Shown: positions 1 through 7,981, counted from the stretch's first letter. The stretch is 64,000 bases of DNA from Bermanella sp034110565 (GCA_034110565.1 JAWUYY010000033.1:15754-79753); one strand, 5' to 3'. Notes: generated by a model from the letters alone, not told the origin. Numbers and translations are program-made.

Positions 1-218
1 TGAACAAGCTGTTTAATTTCGTTGTTCTCACGGCTTGAAACGAGGGCTGACAAAACGGCTTGAATTTCCGTTTCAAGCCAGCCACATGCTCGACCACCTA
101 GATTAATAGATGGCGGCAATAGACCTGCTTGAATCCGGTTGAATAGGGTGGACTTGGATATACCAAGGGTAGCTAGTACTTCGGGTTTACGGATGATACG
201 AGGTTGATTGGGTGTCAT
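1..218 (-). CDS. AlpA-family DNA-binding regulator (3' end outside window)
   Basis: Too short for a long ORF and cut by the window edge, but the reading frame is open for 72 codons from ATG at 218. The protein starts MTPNQPRIIRKPEVLATLGI and continues with a helix-turn-helix of the AlpA/excisionase type (GISKSTLFNRIQAGLLPPSI, followed by an LGGRACGWLETEI segment). AlpA proteins of phages and P4-like satellites control integrase expression or act as excision factors. An AGGAG ribosome binding site lies just upstream of the ATG. It follows the integrase and an unknown ORF on the same strand, which fits a small integration/excision module. The family assignment is firm; whether it activates the integrase or helps excision cannot be told from sequence. 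Confidence 0.85.
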   Translation of the reverse strand, partial: MTPNQPRIIRKPEVLATLGISKSTLFNRIQAGLLPPSINLGGRACGWLETEIQAVLSALVSSRENNEIKQLV

Positions 219-299
219 TTACTATCTCCTACTGGTTGAAGGTGATAGCTATTGTTCGATATTGGACGCTATATAGCAGGGACAAATAGCATTAAATTT

Positions 300-923
300 T
301 TATCGTTTTTGTCCCCACTCATCGCCCTCATCTTTTGTTCTTTGGTATTGTGCCCTTGCCAACTCAGAATCCTCTTCGTTTCCAAAAAGGCATATGCTCA
401 AGTATTTACAAAATTTACTTTCGTCAGATTTTATTTTAGGTTGCTTTGTTGAGTTCCAGTAGACTTCTAGTTCTCGAATCAAGTGGTAATTTTTTGAGTT
501 ATTGTTAGTTGCGTAATAGTGAACAGAATCATCTATAACTTCAAAGCCGTTTACTATATTACTTTTTTTTAGTGAATTTAAATATAACTCAATTGAAATC
601 TCAGTGAGTTTGAGAGAATCCTCTATGCTTTCATCACGGTTAGTTTTATAACCTAAGCTAACTAGTCTTTGCAGTCTTATTTTTTGATCAATTTTCTCGA
701 ATGATTCTGGATGGTCTCGCTTCATTATTAATAGCGTTCTTTGGAAGTCTAATAATTGCTTTAAAGCTTTTTCGGCAAGCGTTCGCCTCGCCTTTATTGA
801 CCCCTTATGGCTAATGATGGTTTCCCATATTTGATTAGCTTGCCAGTCAGGAAACCACTCTTGAAGCTTAAGGATGGTTTGCTCTTTGTTTAGCCTGACT
901 CTATCTACATTACTTCTAGCCAT
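300..923 (-). CDS. Unknown protein coupled to the integrase
   Basis: A 207-residue charged soluble protein that I do not recognise. It has no signal peptide or membrane segment. Residues 10-75 look helical (LNKEQTILKLQEWFPDWQAN, later LAEKALKQLLDFQRT), and the C-terminus is very hydrophilic. Its ATG lies inside the last codons of the integrase gene: the two overlap by 8 bases with the arrangement ATGGCTAG, where TAG ends the integrase, so translation is probably coupled. It sits between int and alpA on the same strand. This placement suggests a role in element maintenance or recombination, but that is inference from position only. Base composition is more AT-rich than the flanking core genes, as expected of acquired DNA. 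Confidence 0.75.
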   Translation of the reverse strand: MARSNVDRVRLNKEQTILKLQEWFPDWQANQIWETIISHKGSIKARRTLAEKALKQLLDFQRTLLIMKRDHPESFEKIDQKIRLQRLVSLGYKTNRDESIEDSLKLTEISIELYLNSLKKSNIVNGFEVIDDSVHYYATNNNSKNYHLIRELEVYWNSTKQPKIKSDESKFCKYLSICLFGNEEDSELARAQYQRTKDEGDEWGQKR

Positions 924-2145
924 GAACTATCCTTGTCACATTATCTATATTGTTGTCGTTATTTGAAATTTTTTGGCTCCACCAAGCCATCATAATTCTA
1001 CGTCTCTCAACGTATTCAGCGCGATTATAAGCGGCCCTGACTTCGTTCTTATCCACATGAGCCAGTGCTGCCTCAATCACATCATGGTCAAAGCCTGCTT
1101 CGTTTAGCGTGGTGCTGGCCAGTGCGCGCATACCATGGGCTACCATCTTATCTTTGTAGCCGTGACGCTTTAGTACCGTGTTTGCGGTGCTTTCGTTGAG
1201 GTGCCCGCTCTTGGTTCTGTTAGAGTGGAATACATGCTCATAGTGTCCTGTAAGGGGCTTGATTCCTTCAAGAATGGCGATAGTTTCATCTGTTAATGGC
1301 ACTGTATGAGCTTTCTTTTTCTTCATTCTTTCTGCTGGGATATGCCAAAGCTTGTTTTCAAAATCTATTTCGTCCCAACGAGTGCCAGCGGCCTCACTGG
1401 GCCTAACCATGGTATGAAGTTGCCAGAATATAAGAGCGCGAGTTAAAGGCTGTATATCTGCGTTTTTAATGGTGCCAGTGAACATACATAAATCATCAGG
1501 CCTGATAGTTGGGTAATGAGTTTTACTGGGTGCTTTAAAGGCTTTGGTGATGCCCGTTAGTGGGTTGATCTCACATAGCCCAGTATTAACGGCATAATTC
1601 ATCACTTCATTGATACGCTGGCAAAGTCGTTTAACTAGATCATGATTGCCGTTTTGGTGTATGGGTTGGTAAGCGTCTATGACCATCGAAGCTTTGAGCT
1701 TGTGGATAGGGTATTTCCCTAGTTTGGGGAATACGTGGAGTTCAAAAGAGCGGTATATATCATTGGCATGGTCGAGGCTAACTTGGCTTTTCTTAACTTC
1801 CCGCCAATTATCCGTGACAAATTTTAAGGTGTTTTCATGAGCCGCCTTTTGTTGTTGCTGGTGGCTGCTTTTATGCTCTTTAGGGTCTATGTCGCGGGCT
1901 AGTAATTCTCTCGCCTCTGATCTTAGCTCTCTTGCTCTGGCAAGGCTGACATCAGGGTAAGTGCCAAAGCCTAAATTGGTACGTTTATCTACATAGGGGC
2001 GGGTGTAGTTAAATAGCCAAAGCTTGGAGCCATTGGGCTTGATTCTGAGCATTAAGCCGTTGCCATCAGCGAGATTGTATTCTTTCTCTTTGGGCTTAGC
2101 TTGCTTGATCTGCTTATCGGTAAGCGGTTTGGTTAATCTGGCCAT
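916..2145 (-). CDS. int: P4-type tyrosine recombinase (integrase)
   Basis: A 409-residue site-specific recombinase. Residues 1-95 form the arm-type DNA-binding domain typical of P4-like integrases (LTDKQIKQAKPKEKEYNLAD, then GLMLRIKPNGSKLWLF). The catalytic domain keeps Arg248 (TMVRPSEA), a basic stretch around 275-279, His337-x-x-Arg340 (HGMR), His363 (ALAH) and the nucleophile Tyr373 (AAYNR), so the enzyme looks intact. Integrases of this class often insert at the 3' end of tRNA or tmRNA genes. Here the gene begins 165 bases beyond the tmRNA 3' end and points away from it, the usual arrangement for an element integrated at that site. No clear ribosome binding site precedes the ATG. It is followed by a translationally coupled unknown gene and an AlpA regulator. 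Confidence 0.95.
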   Translation of the reverse strand: MARLTKPLTDKQIKQAKPKEKEYNLADGNGLMLRIKPNGSKLWLFNYTRPYVDKRTNLGFGTYPDVSLARARELRSEARELLARDIDPKEHKSSHQQQQKAAHENTLKFVTDNWREVKKSQVSLDHANDIYRSFELHVFPKLGKYPIHKLKASMVIDAYQPIHQNGNHDLVKRLCQRINEVMNYAVNTGLCEINPLTGITKAFKAPSKTHYPTIRPDDLCMFTGTIKNADIQPLTRALIFWQLHTMVRPSEAAGTRWDEIDFENKLWHIPAERMKKKKAHTVPLTDETIAILEGIKPLTGHYEHVFHSNRTKSGHLNESTANTVLKRHGYKDKMVAHGMRALASTTLNEAGFDHDVIEAALAHVDKNEVRAAYNRAEYVERRRIMMAWWSQKISNNDNNIDNVTRIVHG

Positions 2146-2146
2146 T

Positions 2147-2214
2147 TTAGTAACACTAAGTCCGTTTAAATTAGTGGTGTTACTAAGAGTGTTACTTAAA
2201 ATCGTGGATGTTAC
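2147..2214. repeat. Cluster of GTGTTACT repeats ahead of the integrase
   Basis: Directly upstream of the integrase start are one inverted copy (AGTAACAC, 2149-2156) and two direct copies (GTGTTACT, 2177-2184 and 2189-2196), with a degenerate copy GATGTTAC at 2207-2214. The first copy sits in a perfect small palindrome, TTAGT-AAC-ACTAA (2147-2159). Such clusters next to an int gene are typical of arm-type integrase binding sites or of an autoregulatory operator. The function is inferred; the repeats themselves are visible. Confidence 0.55.
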
Positions 2215-2241
2215 AAGATTCTATGGGATGGTAATGGATAC

Positions 2242-2273
2242 AAAAAACCCGCTAAACCTAATGATTTAGCGGG
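2242..2273 (-). terminator. Intrinsic terminator downstream of tmRNA
   Basis: A 9-bp perfect stem (CCCGCTAAA with TTTAGCGGG, 2248-2256 and 2265-2273) with an 8-base loop. On the minus strand it is followed by a run of six T (2247-2242). It lies 37 bases after the mature tmRNA 3' end and would end that transcript. Because it lies on the element side of the presumed junction, it may have arrived with the element. Confidence 0.8.
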
Positions 2274-2309
2274 TCTTTGATGGTTTTAGATGTTCTTAAA
2301 ACCTGATTT

Positions 2310-2666
2310 TGGTGGAGACGGCGGGGTTCGAACCCGCGTCCGCCAACACTCCCCTATCGGTTCTACATGTTTATTCTCTCTACTAGTTTAGCCCATCACC
2401 GCCCGAGAGACAGGGTGCTTAGGGTGAGCCTAATACTATTTAGCAGTTTGGCCTTAGGCGAGCCTCCCGTGCGAGCTTATTCTGCGATGCTCTCGTTGTC
2501 TGTTTATAAGCATCCAGACGCGGAGATTAGCGGCAATTAAGCCGCTAGTGCGTAGTTTTCGTCGTTTGCGACTATTAAAATGTACAACGGGGATTTAGGT
2601 GATCGTTATACCCTCACCACATGCACCTAAAGCTTCATCATCGGCGTCGAATCCAAAATCGTCCCC
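2310..2666 (-). ncRNA. ssrA: tmRNA (transfer-messenger RNA)
   Basis: A 357-nt transfer-messenger RNA that frees stalled ribosomes together with SmpB and tags the aborted peptide for proteolysis. The 5' end GGGGACG (2666-2660) pairs with CGTCTCC next to the encoded 3' CCA (2312-2310), giving the seven-pair acceptor stem. The T-arm GGTTCGAACC is present near the 3' end. The tag reading frame (2569-2537) starts with the resume codon GCA and encodes ANDENYALAA followed by TAA, matching the enterobacterial tag. The 3' end serves as the presumed attachment site of the adjoining integrative element. Its protein partner smpB lies about 1.6 kb away on the same strand. Identification is certain; the exact 5' end rests on stem pairing. 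Confidence 0.98.
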
Positions 2667-2687
2667 AAAAGCTTTTTGGTTGCCTCA

Positions 2688-2716
2688 ATTGTATGCTTGC
2701 CCGTGTATGAATACAA
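2688..2716 (-). promoter_or_regulatory. Sigma-70 promoter of tmRNA
   Basis: Read on the minus strand, a -35 element TTGTAT (2716-2711) and a -10 element TACAAT (2693-2688) are separated by exactly 17 bases. Transcription would start near 2681, leaving a short leader to be trimmed before the mature 5' end at 2666. This fits normal tmRNA maturation. Confidence 0.7.
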
Positions 2717-3001
2717 GGTAAGAAAATGAATCTGATGTTGTGAGTTTGGGGTTCGCAAGGTTTTGATGGAAGTAAGGGCCGGGCTAATAATAGAGGTAAA
2801 ACGCTAGCATCTAGTAGGTATATGTAAGCTCTTTGGCTGTAAAAAGAACAGTATTAATGGCTATTTCACAGAAGCGGCTTATTCCTCCTATTTATTACAA
2901 AAAAGTTACTGATTTACGTGGCAGGCTTCTATAGAATGCCGCCTTTTTATTTGACTGCTTGGTCAAATAACCCCGATTTTCACACATATATTGGTAATTA
3001 T

Positions 3002-4162
3002 ATGCTATTTATTCCTACATTAGGGCGTGCTTTGCCCTTGGTAATCGCCACGGCTGCTGCATCTGGTGTTGCGTATGCCGAAGATCAAAATGATCTTGAG
3101 CGTAGAGTTGAGGCGTTAGAAAAAGTAAAAATCACCGGTAGTTATCGCTTGAACTATACCGTTCAAGACTGGAACGAACGCCAAGAAGACCGCGGCGGTG
3201 ATTTTCGTTTTAACCAGATCAATCTAGGGGCTGAGACTGAGAAAAACGGCGTGCGCTTATCTTCTCAATATCGTTGGTATGACGGTCTATCCATGGTTCA
3301 CCACTTGTACTTTGCGACAGATATTGATGATCAGTCTGAAATCCAAGTGGGTATTACAAAGGTTCCGTTCGGTATCCAGCCTTATGAGTCTCATAATGAT
3401 TGGGGCGATAATTCTTTATACATGGGCTTTAACGATGACTATGACGCTGGTGTTAAATACATTACTCAGCGTGATGCGTTAAACGTCCAGATTGCCTATT
3501 TCTCTAATGGTGATAAGAGCCCTAGTAATGCTGAGCGTTTTTCTGCGGATGTCGTTACATCTGTCGCTGAGAATGGTCAAGCAAACGAAGAAGCTCACCA
3601 GTTAAACTTACATACTAGCTATAAAGTAGGCGGTAGTGAGTTTGGTGCGTCGGCTCAGTTGACCGGCTTGTATAACTCACAAACTAAGCAAATGGGTGAT
3701 GCTTGGGCGGCTGCTCTGTTCTTGAATGGTAAGTACGATGCTTTTGGTGTCCAGCTTCAAGCGGGTCGTTATGAGTATAACCCTGAAAACCAAAGCGGCG
3801 TAAGCGATGACTCAGTGCAAATCGCGTCGTTTGGTGCAACGTATCTTGTGGCAGCCAAAGCCAATATGTATGTGGCTAACTTCCATTATGACTTGCCTTA
3901 TAAAGGGGGCATTGTCGATATGATCCGAGTTTATAGTGATTACAACTTGATCGATAAAGATGAATCCAACTTTAAAGATTCTCAGATCCACACTCTAGGT
4001 GCTATGTTTGTAATGGGTGACCTTTACACCTTCGTTGACCTTACTTCTGGTAAAAATGCGCTGTTTGTCGGTGGTGGCGATTATGAAAATGCCTTGGCTG
4101 CTGGCGATGGTGAAGATAAGTGGAATCGTTTCTTAAACGTTCAGTTTGGTTATTATTTCTAA
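3002..4162 (+). CDS. Outer-membrane porin, phosphate-selective porin O/P-like
   Basis: A beta-barrel porin of about 386 residues. The likely start is ATG 3002, which gives a signal peptide MLFIPTLGRALPLVIATAAA with cleavage after GVAYA; the frame is open further upstream (GTG 2918, ATG 2936), so the start is uncertain and no clear ribosome binding site is seen. After the signal comes a short heptad-like segment (DLERRVEALEKV), then alternating beta strands, ending in the aromatic signature FGYYF that the BAM machinery recognises. The charge-rich strands resemble porins of the OprO/OprP class, but the transported solute cannot be inferred. It stands alone between tmRNA and smpB and ends at a strong terminator. 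Confidence 0.8.
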   Translation: MLFIPTLGRALPLVIATAAASGVAYAEDQNDLERRVEALEKVKITGSYRLNYTVQDWNERQEDRGGDFRFNQINLGAETEKNGVRLSSQYRWYDGLSMVHHLYFATDIDDQSEIQVGITKVPFGIQPYESHNDWGDNSLYMGFNDDYDAGVKYITQRDALNVQIAYFSNGDKSPSNAERFSADVVTSVAENGQANEEAHQLNLHTSYKVGGSEFGASAQLTGLYNSQTKQMGDAWAAALFLNGKYDAFGVQLQAGRYEYNPENQSGVSDDSVQIASFGATYLVAAKANMYVANFHYDLPYKGGIVDMIRVYSDYNLIDKDESNFKDSQIHTLGAMFVMGDLYTFVDLTSGKNALFVGGGDYENALAAGDGEDKWNRFLNVQFGYYF

Positions 4163-4167
4163 GAAAC

Positions 4168-4207
4168 AAAAAAGCCCAAGTATCAAATAATACTTGGGCT
4201 TTTTTTT
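4168..4207 (+). terminator. Terminator between porin and smpB
   Basis: A 10-bp stem (GCCCAAGTAT with ATACTTGGGC, 4174-4183 and 4190-4199) flanked by an A run and followed by a T run of eight. It can work in both directions, ending the porin transcript and the convergent smpB transcript. Confidence 0.85.
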
Positions 4208-4249
4208 AATGATAAAACTATTTAGGTAAGGGTAAGAAGGGGCGTCAAA

Positions 4250-4735
4250 TTAACGCACATCATGCTTCATAATGCGTTCTTTTTGCTTGTTCCAGTCTTT
4301 TTGTTTGTCAGCTTCACGCTTGTCGTGAGCCTGTTTACCTTTACCTAGGGCGATTTTGCATTTTACGTAAGGGCCTTTCCAGTACATTTCTAGGGCAACT
4401 AATGTGTAGCCCTTGGCGTTTGCAGCCATTTCGAACTTGTCGATCTCTTTGCGTTTTAGCAGGAGCTTTCGGTTTCGTCTTGGGTCGCAAATAACATGTG
4501 CACTGGCGGTATTAAGTGGGGTGATGTTAGCACCGTGAAGCCAAGCTTCACCTTGGTGTATCACCACAAAAGCATCTACAAGCTGGGCTTTGCCTGCTCG
4601 TATGCTCTTAACTTCCCAACCTAATAATGCAACGCCGCATTCGGTTTTATCATCAAGCATGTAGTCGTGACGAGCACGTCTATTTTCGCAAATGCTTGAA
4701 CCGCTGTTTTTGGATTTTTTATTACTCTTAGCCAT
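4250..4735 (-). CDS. smpB: SsrA-binding protein SmpB
   Basis: A 161-residue protein that binds the tRNA-like part of tmRNA and brings it to stalled ribosomes. The body carries family signatures NRRARHDY near residue 20, GWEVKSIRAG near 40 and the GKGKQAHDKREADKQKDWNK stretch near 130, with the basic C-terminal tail (KERIMKHDVR) that enters the empty mRNA channel. Its length matches the family norm of about 160. It is encoded near tmRNA on the same strand but with a porin gene and terminators between, so the two partners are separate transcripts. The divergent neighbour is a symporter gene. Confidence 0.98.
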   Translation of the reverse strand: MAKSNKKSKNSGSSICENRRARHDYMLDDKTECGVALLGWEVKSIRAGKAQLVDAFVVIHQGEAWLHGANITPLNTASAHVICDPRRNRKLLLKRKEIDKFEMAANAKGYTLVALEMYWKGPYVKCKIALGKGKQAHDKREADKQKDWNKQKERIMKHDVR

Positions 4736-4904
4736 GGCAGCGATTATAGGGGCGAATTAGCCAAAAAGATACGCGATAAATAAGGGTTTGGGCTGGTTTT
4801 TTTACGGTTATTGATACCATTTAAATTCTTGCGGTTAGATTCCCTTGAGATAGCACTAAAAATTACACACAATAACAGCAATCTATTTTTTAACAGGAAA
4901 GCAC

Positions 4905-6257
4905 ATGGCTGAGCAAAAGAGCATTCATGGTTTATGGCGTAGCCGCTGGCTATTTATTTTAGCAGCAACCGGTTCTGCGGTTGGTTTGGGTAATATTTGG
5001 AAGTTTCCTTACATTACAGGTGAAAACGGTGGCGGGGCGTTTGTCCTTGTTTACTTAGCGTGTATCTGTGTGATTGGTATTCCTGTGATGATTGCAGAGG
5101 TAACTCTAGGTCGTCTTGGTCGTCAAAGCCCGATTAATACCATGCATGCCTTGGTGAAAGATCAGGGCGCCGCTAAATTTTGGGGTGGAGTTGGCTGGAT
5201 GGGTGCGGTATCTGGCTTTTTGATCTTATCATTTTATTCGGTAATCGCAGGTTGGTCGTTAGCCTATATATTCCGTATGGCAGGTGGTGCATTTGATGGA
5301 GCAACCTCTGAAAGTGTCGCGACTATTTTTAGTGGTTTATTAAGTAACCCTGAAGCCTTATTAGGCTGGCATACCATTTTTATGGTGTTAACGATTGGTA
5401 TCGTGGCGCGAGGCGTGAATAAAGGTTTAGAGCGTTCGATCAGTATTCTAATGCCAATGTTATTTTTAATTTTGGTCGTGTTGCTTGGTTACTCCATGAG
5501 TACAGAGGGTTTTTCAGCTGGGTTTAATTTCTTATTCAGCTTTGATTTCTCTAAAATTACCGCCGAAAGTATTGTTGTTGCATTAGGCCACGCTTTCTTC
5601 ACGCTTAGCTTAGGTATGGGTGCCATCATGGCATACGGCGCGTACATGCCTAAGAATTCGTCTATTGGTAAAACCGTTTTGACGGTTGCTTTCTTAGATA
5701 CCTTGATTGCCTTGGTTGCTGGCTTGGTTATCTTTCCTATTGTATTTAGTAATGGTCTTGAAGCAGGAGCGGGCCCTGGTTTGTTATTCCAGACCTTGCC
5801 ACTGGCTTTTTCTCAAATGCCAGCAGGCACCATATTTGGCACCTTGTTCTTTATTTTAGTGGCTTTTGCTGCATTAAGTTCGGCGATTTCTCTAGGAGAA
5901 CCTGTTGTGGCTTGGGCGGTTGAAAGCAAAGGTATGAGTCGTGTTGCTGCGGCTACTTGGATTGGTATTATCATCTGGATACTTGGTGTGGGTACAATCT
6001 TATCTTTCAATTTATGGGCTGATGTTAAGTTTTTTGGTCGAACTATTTTTGAAAATCTGGATTTCCTAACGGCCAACATTATGTTGCCACTGGGTGGTTT
6101 ATTGATTGCTGTATTTGTGGGTTGGGTAATGCATAAGCAAGATGTGGCAGATGAAGTGAAAATGGAAACGACGTTTATGTATAATGTTTGGCGTTTCTTA
6201 GTGAAGTTTATTGCACCAGTGGCGGTTGCTATCGTGTTAATAAACGGATTGATCTAA
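4905..6257 (+). CDS. Sodium-dependent symporter, NSS/SNF family
   Basis: A 450-residue inner-membrane transporter of the neurotransmitter:sodium symporter family (LeuT fold), which couples sodium entry to uptake of amino acids or related solutes. The first membrane helix has the family signature GSAVGLGNIWKFPY (about 23-36), which forms the sodium and substrate sites. About eleven to twelve hydrophobic segments follow, and the C-terminus is short. A GGAAAG ribosome binding site precedes the ATG. The substrate cannot be assigned from sequence; amino acids are most likely. It is followed 13 bases later by ratA, so part of its transcript may continue into ratA-rnfH. Confidence 0.9.
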   Translation: MAEQKSIHGLWRSRWLFILAATGSAVGLGNIWKFPYITGENGGGAFVLVYLACICVIGIPVMIAEVTLGRLGRQSPINTMHALVKDQGAAKFWGGVGWMGAVSGFLILSFYSVIAGWSLAYIFRMAGGAFDGATSESVATIFSGLLSNPEALLGWHTIFMVLTIGIVARGVNKGLERSISILMPMLFLILVVLLGYSMSTEGFSAGFNFLFSFDFSKITAESIVVALGHAFFTLSLGMGAIMAYGAYMPKNSSIGKTVLTVAFLDTLIALVAGLVIFPIVFSNGLEAGAGPGLLFQTLPLAFSQMPAGTIFGTLFFILVAFAALSSAISLGEPVVAWAVESKGMSRVAAATWIGIIIWILGVGTILSFNLWADVKFFGRTIFENLDFLTANIMLPLGGLLIAVFVGWVMHKQDVADEVKMETTFMYNVWRFLVKFIAPVAVAIVLINGLI

Positions 6258-6270
6258 TTTAAGGTAGTTT

Positions 6271-6705
6271 ATGGCTCACATTGAACGCTCGGCGTTGGTT
6301 ATGCATAGTGCTGAGCGCATGTTCACCTTAGTGTGTGATGTGCAATCTTATCCGCAGTTTTTACCTTGGTGTGTAGCTGCTCATTTGCTCTCAGAAAATG
6401 AGACTGAGTTGGTTGCAGGTATGACCATTAAAAAAGGCGGGATTGAGCAAACTTTTACCACGCGAAATGAAAAGCAATCACCAGACTGGATGACCATGGA
6501 GCTAGTGGATGGGCCATTTACCAAGCTTAGCGGCAAGTTTACGTTTCAACGTCTTAATGACGAGGCATGCAAGGTGATATTAGAATTAGACTTTGACGTG
6601 GCAGGTAAAATATTATCGATGACTCTTAGCCCTATTTTTAAACAGGCTGCGAATACCATGGTTGATGCGTTCGTTCAGCGTGCAGATGTAGTATACGGAG
6701 CGTAA
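6271..6705 (+). CDS. ratA: RatA/COQ10-type START-domain protein
   Basis: A 144-residue polyketide-cyclase/START-like protein. In E. coli the homologue was named RatA as a ribosome-association toxin, whereas mitochondrial and other bacterial members (COQ10 type) bind ubiquinone and support respiration. The hallmark N-terminus (RSALVMHSAERMFTLVCDVQ) and the WMTMELVDGPF segment are present, and the length matches the family. It is followed 1 base later by rnfH, the conserved partner gene, and smpB lies nearby on the opposite strand, as in many gammaproteobacteria. A ubiquinone-linked role is as likely as a toxin role; the sequence cannot decide. Confidence 0.9.
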   Translation: MAHIERSALVMHSAERMFTLVCDVQSYPQFLPWCVAAHLLSENETELVAGMTIKKGGIEQTFTTRNEKQSPDWMTMELVDGPFTKLSGKFTFQRLNDEACKVILELDFDVAGKILSMTLSPIFKQAANTMVDAFVQRADVVYGA

Positions 6706-6706
6706 T

Positions 6707-7003
6707 ATGGCGCAGATACAAGTAGAAGTTGCTTACGCAACCCCCGAAAAACAACGAATCATTGCGCTAGATGTTGAAGAAGGCAGCACGGTTTATCAAG
6801 CTGCTGAGCAGTCCGGTATTTGTGATGTTTTTCCTGAGATTAATCTTGCTGACGCTAAAATGGGCATCTTTGGTAAGGCGGTGCGTAATCCTAACGATGA
6901 GCTCCTAAAGCAAGCTGATCGAGTTGAAATTTATCGCCCTCTTATTATTGATCCAAAAGTCGCTCGGGTTAATCGAGCGGCTAAAGCGGCGAAAAAAGTC
7001 TAG
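6707..7003 (+). CDS. rnfH: RnfH family protein (RatB, UPF0125)
   Basis: A 98-residue small protein with a ubiquitin-like beta-grasp fold, as known for the RnfH family. Visible features are the N-terminal strand IQVEVAYATPEKQ, the central GIFGKAVRNPNDELLKQADR segment and the family signature VEIYRPLIIDPK, followed by a basic lysine- and alanine-rich tail. The start overlaps the stop region of ratA (stop TAATATGG with ATG one base after the stop), so the pair is translationally linked. The biochemical role is not known for the family despite its name. It ends at a strong terminator shared with bamE. Confidence 0.92.
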   Translation: MAQIQVEVAYATPEKQRIIALDVEEGSTVYQAAEQSGICDVFPEINLADAKMGIFGKAVRNPNDELLKQADRVEIYRPLIIDPKVARVNRAAKAAKKV

Positions 7004-7023
7004 TTATTAATGATAGAAACAAT

Positions 7024-7048
7024 AAAAAAGGCCCAGCGGGCCTTTTTT
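7024..7048. terminator. Bidirectional terminator between rnfH and bamE
   Basis: An A6 run, the stem GGCCC-agc-GGGCC and a T6 run form a compact symmetric hairpin usable by both convergent transcripts. Confidence 0.85.
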
Positions 7049-7074
7049 ATTGTTTGTTTTTTTACTTTAAGTGC

Positions 7075-7446
7075 TTATTCACCAAAGACTTTCACCGGCC
7101 TATCGTCAGCTTTTTGCAGCTCGGGAGCGGTTGATTCTGGTAATTTTCCTTCATAGTGGGTGTATTTCTGTGCTTGATTGAAATGCACTCGAATGTGGTA
7201 CGCTTTTACTTCATCTTCACGGCGTTCCGTACGGTAAATATAATCCCAGTGGCGAGTGCTGAATGTGTCTTTTAGTACTGGGTTGCCCATGATATAAGCC
7301 ACTTGGCGTTTATCCATGCCCGGTTTAAGCTTATCAATCATGTCTTGAGTGACAATATTGCCTTGTTGCACGTTCAGTTTGTACACCTGCATAGAGCATG
7401 CGCTTAAGAATAATAAAACTGTGACTGTGATAATAAATCGAAACAT
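7075..7446 (-). CDS. bamE: Outer-membrane assembly lipoprotein BamE
   Basis: A 123-residue lipoprotein subunit of the BAM complex, which inserts beta-barrel proteins into the outer membrane. I place the start at ATG 7446, giving a signal peptide MFRFIITVTVLLFLSAC with the lipobox LSAC and acylated Cys17; the longer frame upstream would bury the signal. The SmpA/OmlA domain follows, with the family motif around KPGMDKRQVAYIMGNPVLKD and the WDYIYRTE segment. It is divergent from fur with a short shared promoter region, the same arrangement seen in Pseudomonas and relatives. Confidence 0.95.
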   Translation of the reverse strand: MFRFIITVTVLLFLSACSMQVYKLNVQQGNIVTQDMIDKLKPGMDKRQVAYIMGNPVLKDTFSTRHWDYIYRTERREDEVKAYHIRVHFNQAQKYTHYEGKLPESTAPELQKADDRPVKVFGE

Positions 7447-7476
7447 GTAGAATGACCGTAAATTAAAATTTGATTG

Positions 7477-7482
7477 TATAAT
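7477..7482 (+). promoter_or_regulatory. -10 element of the fur promoter
   Basis: A perfect TATAAT lies 43 bases ahead of the fur ATG in the 78-bp region between the divergent bamE and fur starts. No good -35 hexamer is seen at 16-18 bases (the closest is ATGACC at 19), so the promoter may need an activator or be weak. I see no convincing Fur box here. Confidence 0.45.
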
Positions 7483-7524
7483 ACCCGAAGTTGCGTGGCT
7501 CGCAACGACCAAAGAGCATACCCC

Positions 7525-7938
7525 ATGGCAGATGAAAACTTAGAATTACGCAAAGCAGGTCTTAAAGTGACACTGCCTCGAGTAAAAATACTGCAAATAC
7601 TTGAAGCAGCGTCCGAACCGCACATGAGTGCGGAAGATGTATACAAAGCATTAATGGATGCCGACGAAGAAGTTGGCCTAGCGACGGTTTACCGTGTCTT
7701 AACTCAATTTGAGAGCGCAGGCTTGGTTGAACGTCATAACTTTGATGGCGGCCACAGTGTGTTTGAACTTGATCGCGGTGACCACCATGACCACATGGTC
7801 TGTGTCAAAACAGGTCAAGTTATTGAGTTCGTGAATGAAGAAATTGAAAAACTTCAAAATCAAATTGCTGAAGAATATGGCTATGAACTGGTAGAGCACA
7901 ATCTTGTATTGTATGTGAAACCAAAAGACAGTAAGTAA
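7525..7938 (+). CDS. fur: Ferric uptake regulator Fur
   Basis: A 137-residue iron-responsive repressor. The start is ATG 7525 (MADENLELRKAGLKVTLPRV); upstream extension is not conserved. The N-terminal winged helix contains the recognition segment GLATVYRVLTQFESAGLV (51-68), and the metal-binding signature HHDHMVC is at 87-93. As in Pseudomonas Fur, only one cysteine of the enterobacterial CxxC pair is present, so a structural zinc site through that pair is not expected. Fur with Fe2+ represses uptake genes. The Fur-boxed small RNA candidate at 45.9 kb is a likely target. Confidence 0.97.
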   Translation: MADENLELRKAGLKVTLPRVKILQILEAASEPHMSAEDVYKALMDADEEVGLATVYRVLTQFESAGLVERHNFDGGHSVFELDRGDHHDHMVCVKTGQVIEFVNEEIEKLQNQIAEEYGYELVEHNLVLYVKPKDSK

Positions 7939-7952
7939 TCGTTTTGTATAGT

Positions 7953-7981
7953 AAAAAAGCCAGCTTAGCTGGCTTTTTTTA
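7953..7981. terminator. Terminator after fur, also facing the recN side
   Basis: A near-perfect palindrome, A6-GCCAGCT followed by AGCTGGC-T7. It ends fur and on the other strand would end any transcript that reads through from recN or from the candidate RNA at 7953-8111. Confidence 0.85.

Larger units (their letters stand above)
1..2309 (-). mobile_element. Int-proximal end of a genetic element inserted at the tmRNA 3' end
   Basis: The stretch from the tmRNA 3' terminus to the left window edge holds integrase, a coupled unknown ORF and an AlpA regulator, all on the minus strand. The junction is inferred to be at or just inside the tmRNA 3' end (2310-2345), which would form one att site and leave the tmRNA intact. 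The other end of the element, which should carry a copy of the tmRNA 3' segment, is outside the window, so the size and cargo are unknown. Placement of the boundary is inference from P4-type integrase behaviour. Confidence 0.75.

Noticed and set aside
6271..7003. ratA-rnfH as a classic toxin-antitoxin pair
   Set aside because: The pair is a conserved housekeeping neighbour set. RnfH is not an accepted antitoxin and the RatA relatives include ubiquinone-binding proteins, so toxin annotation would overstate it.
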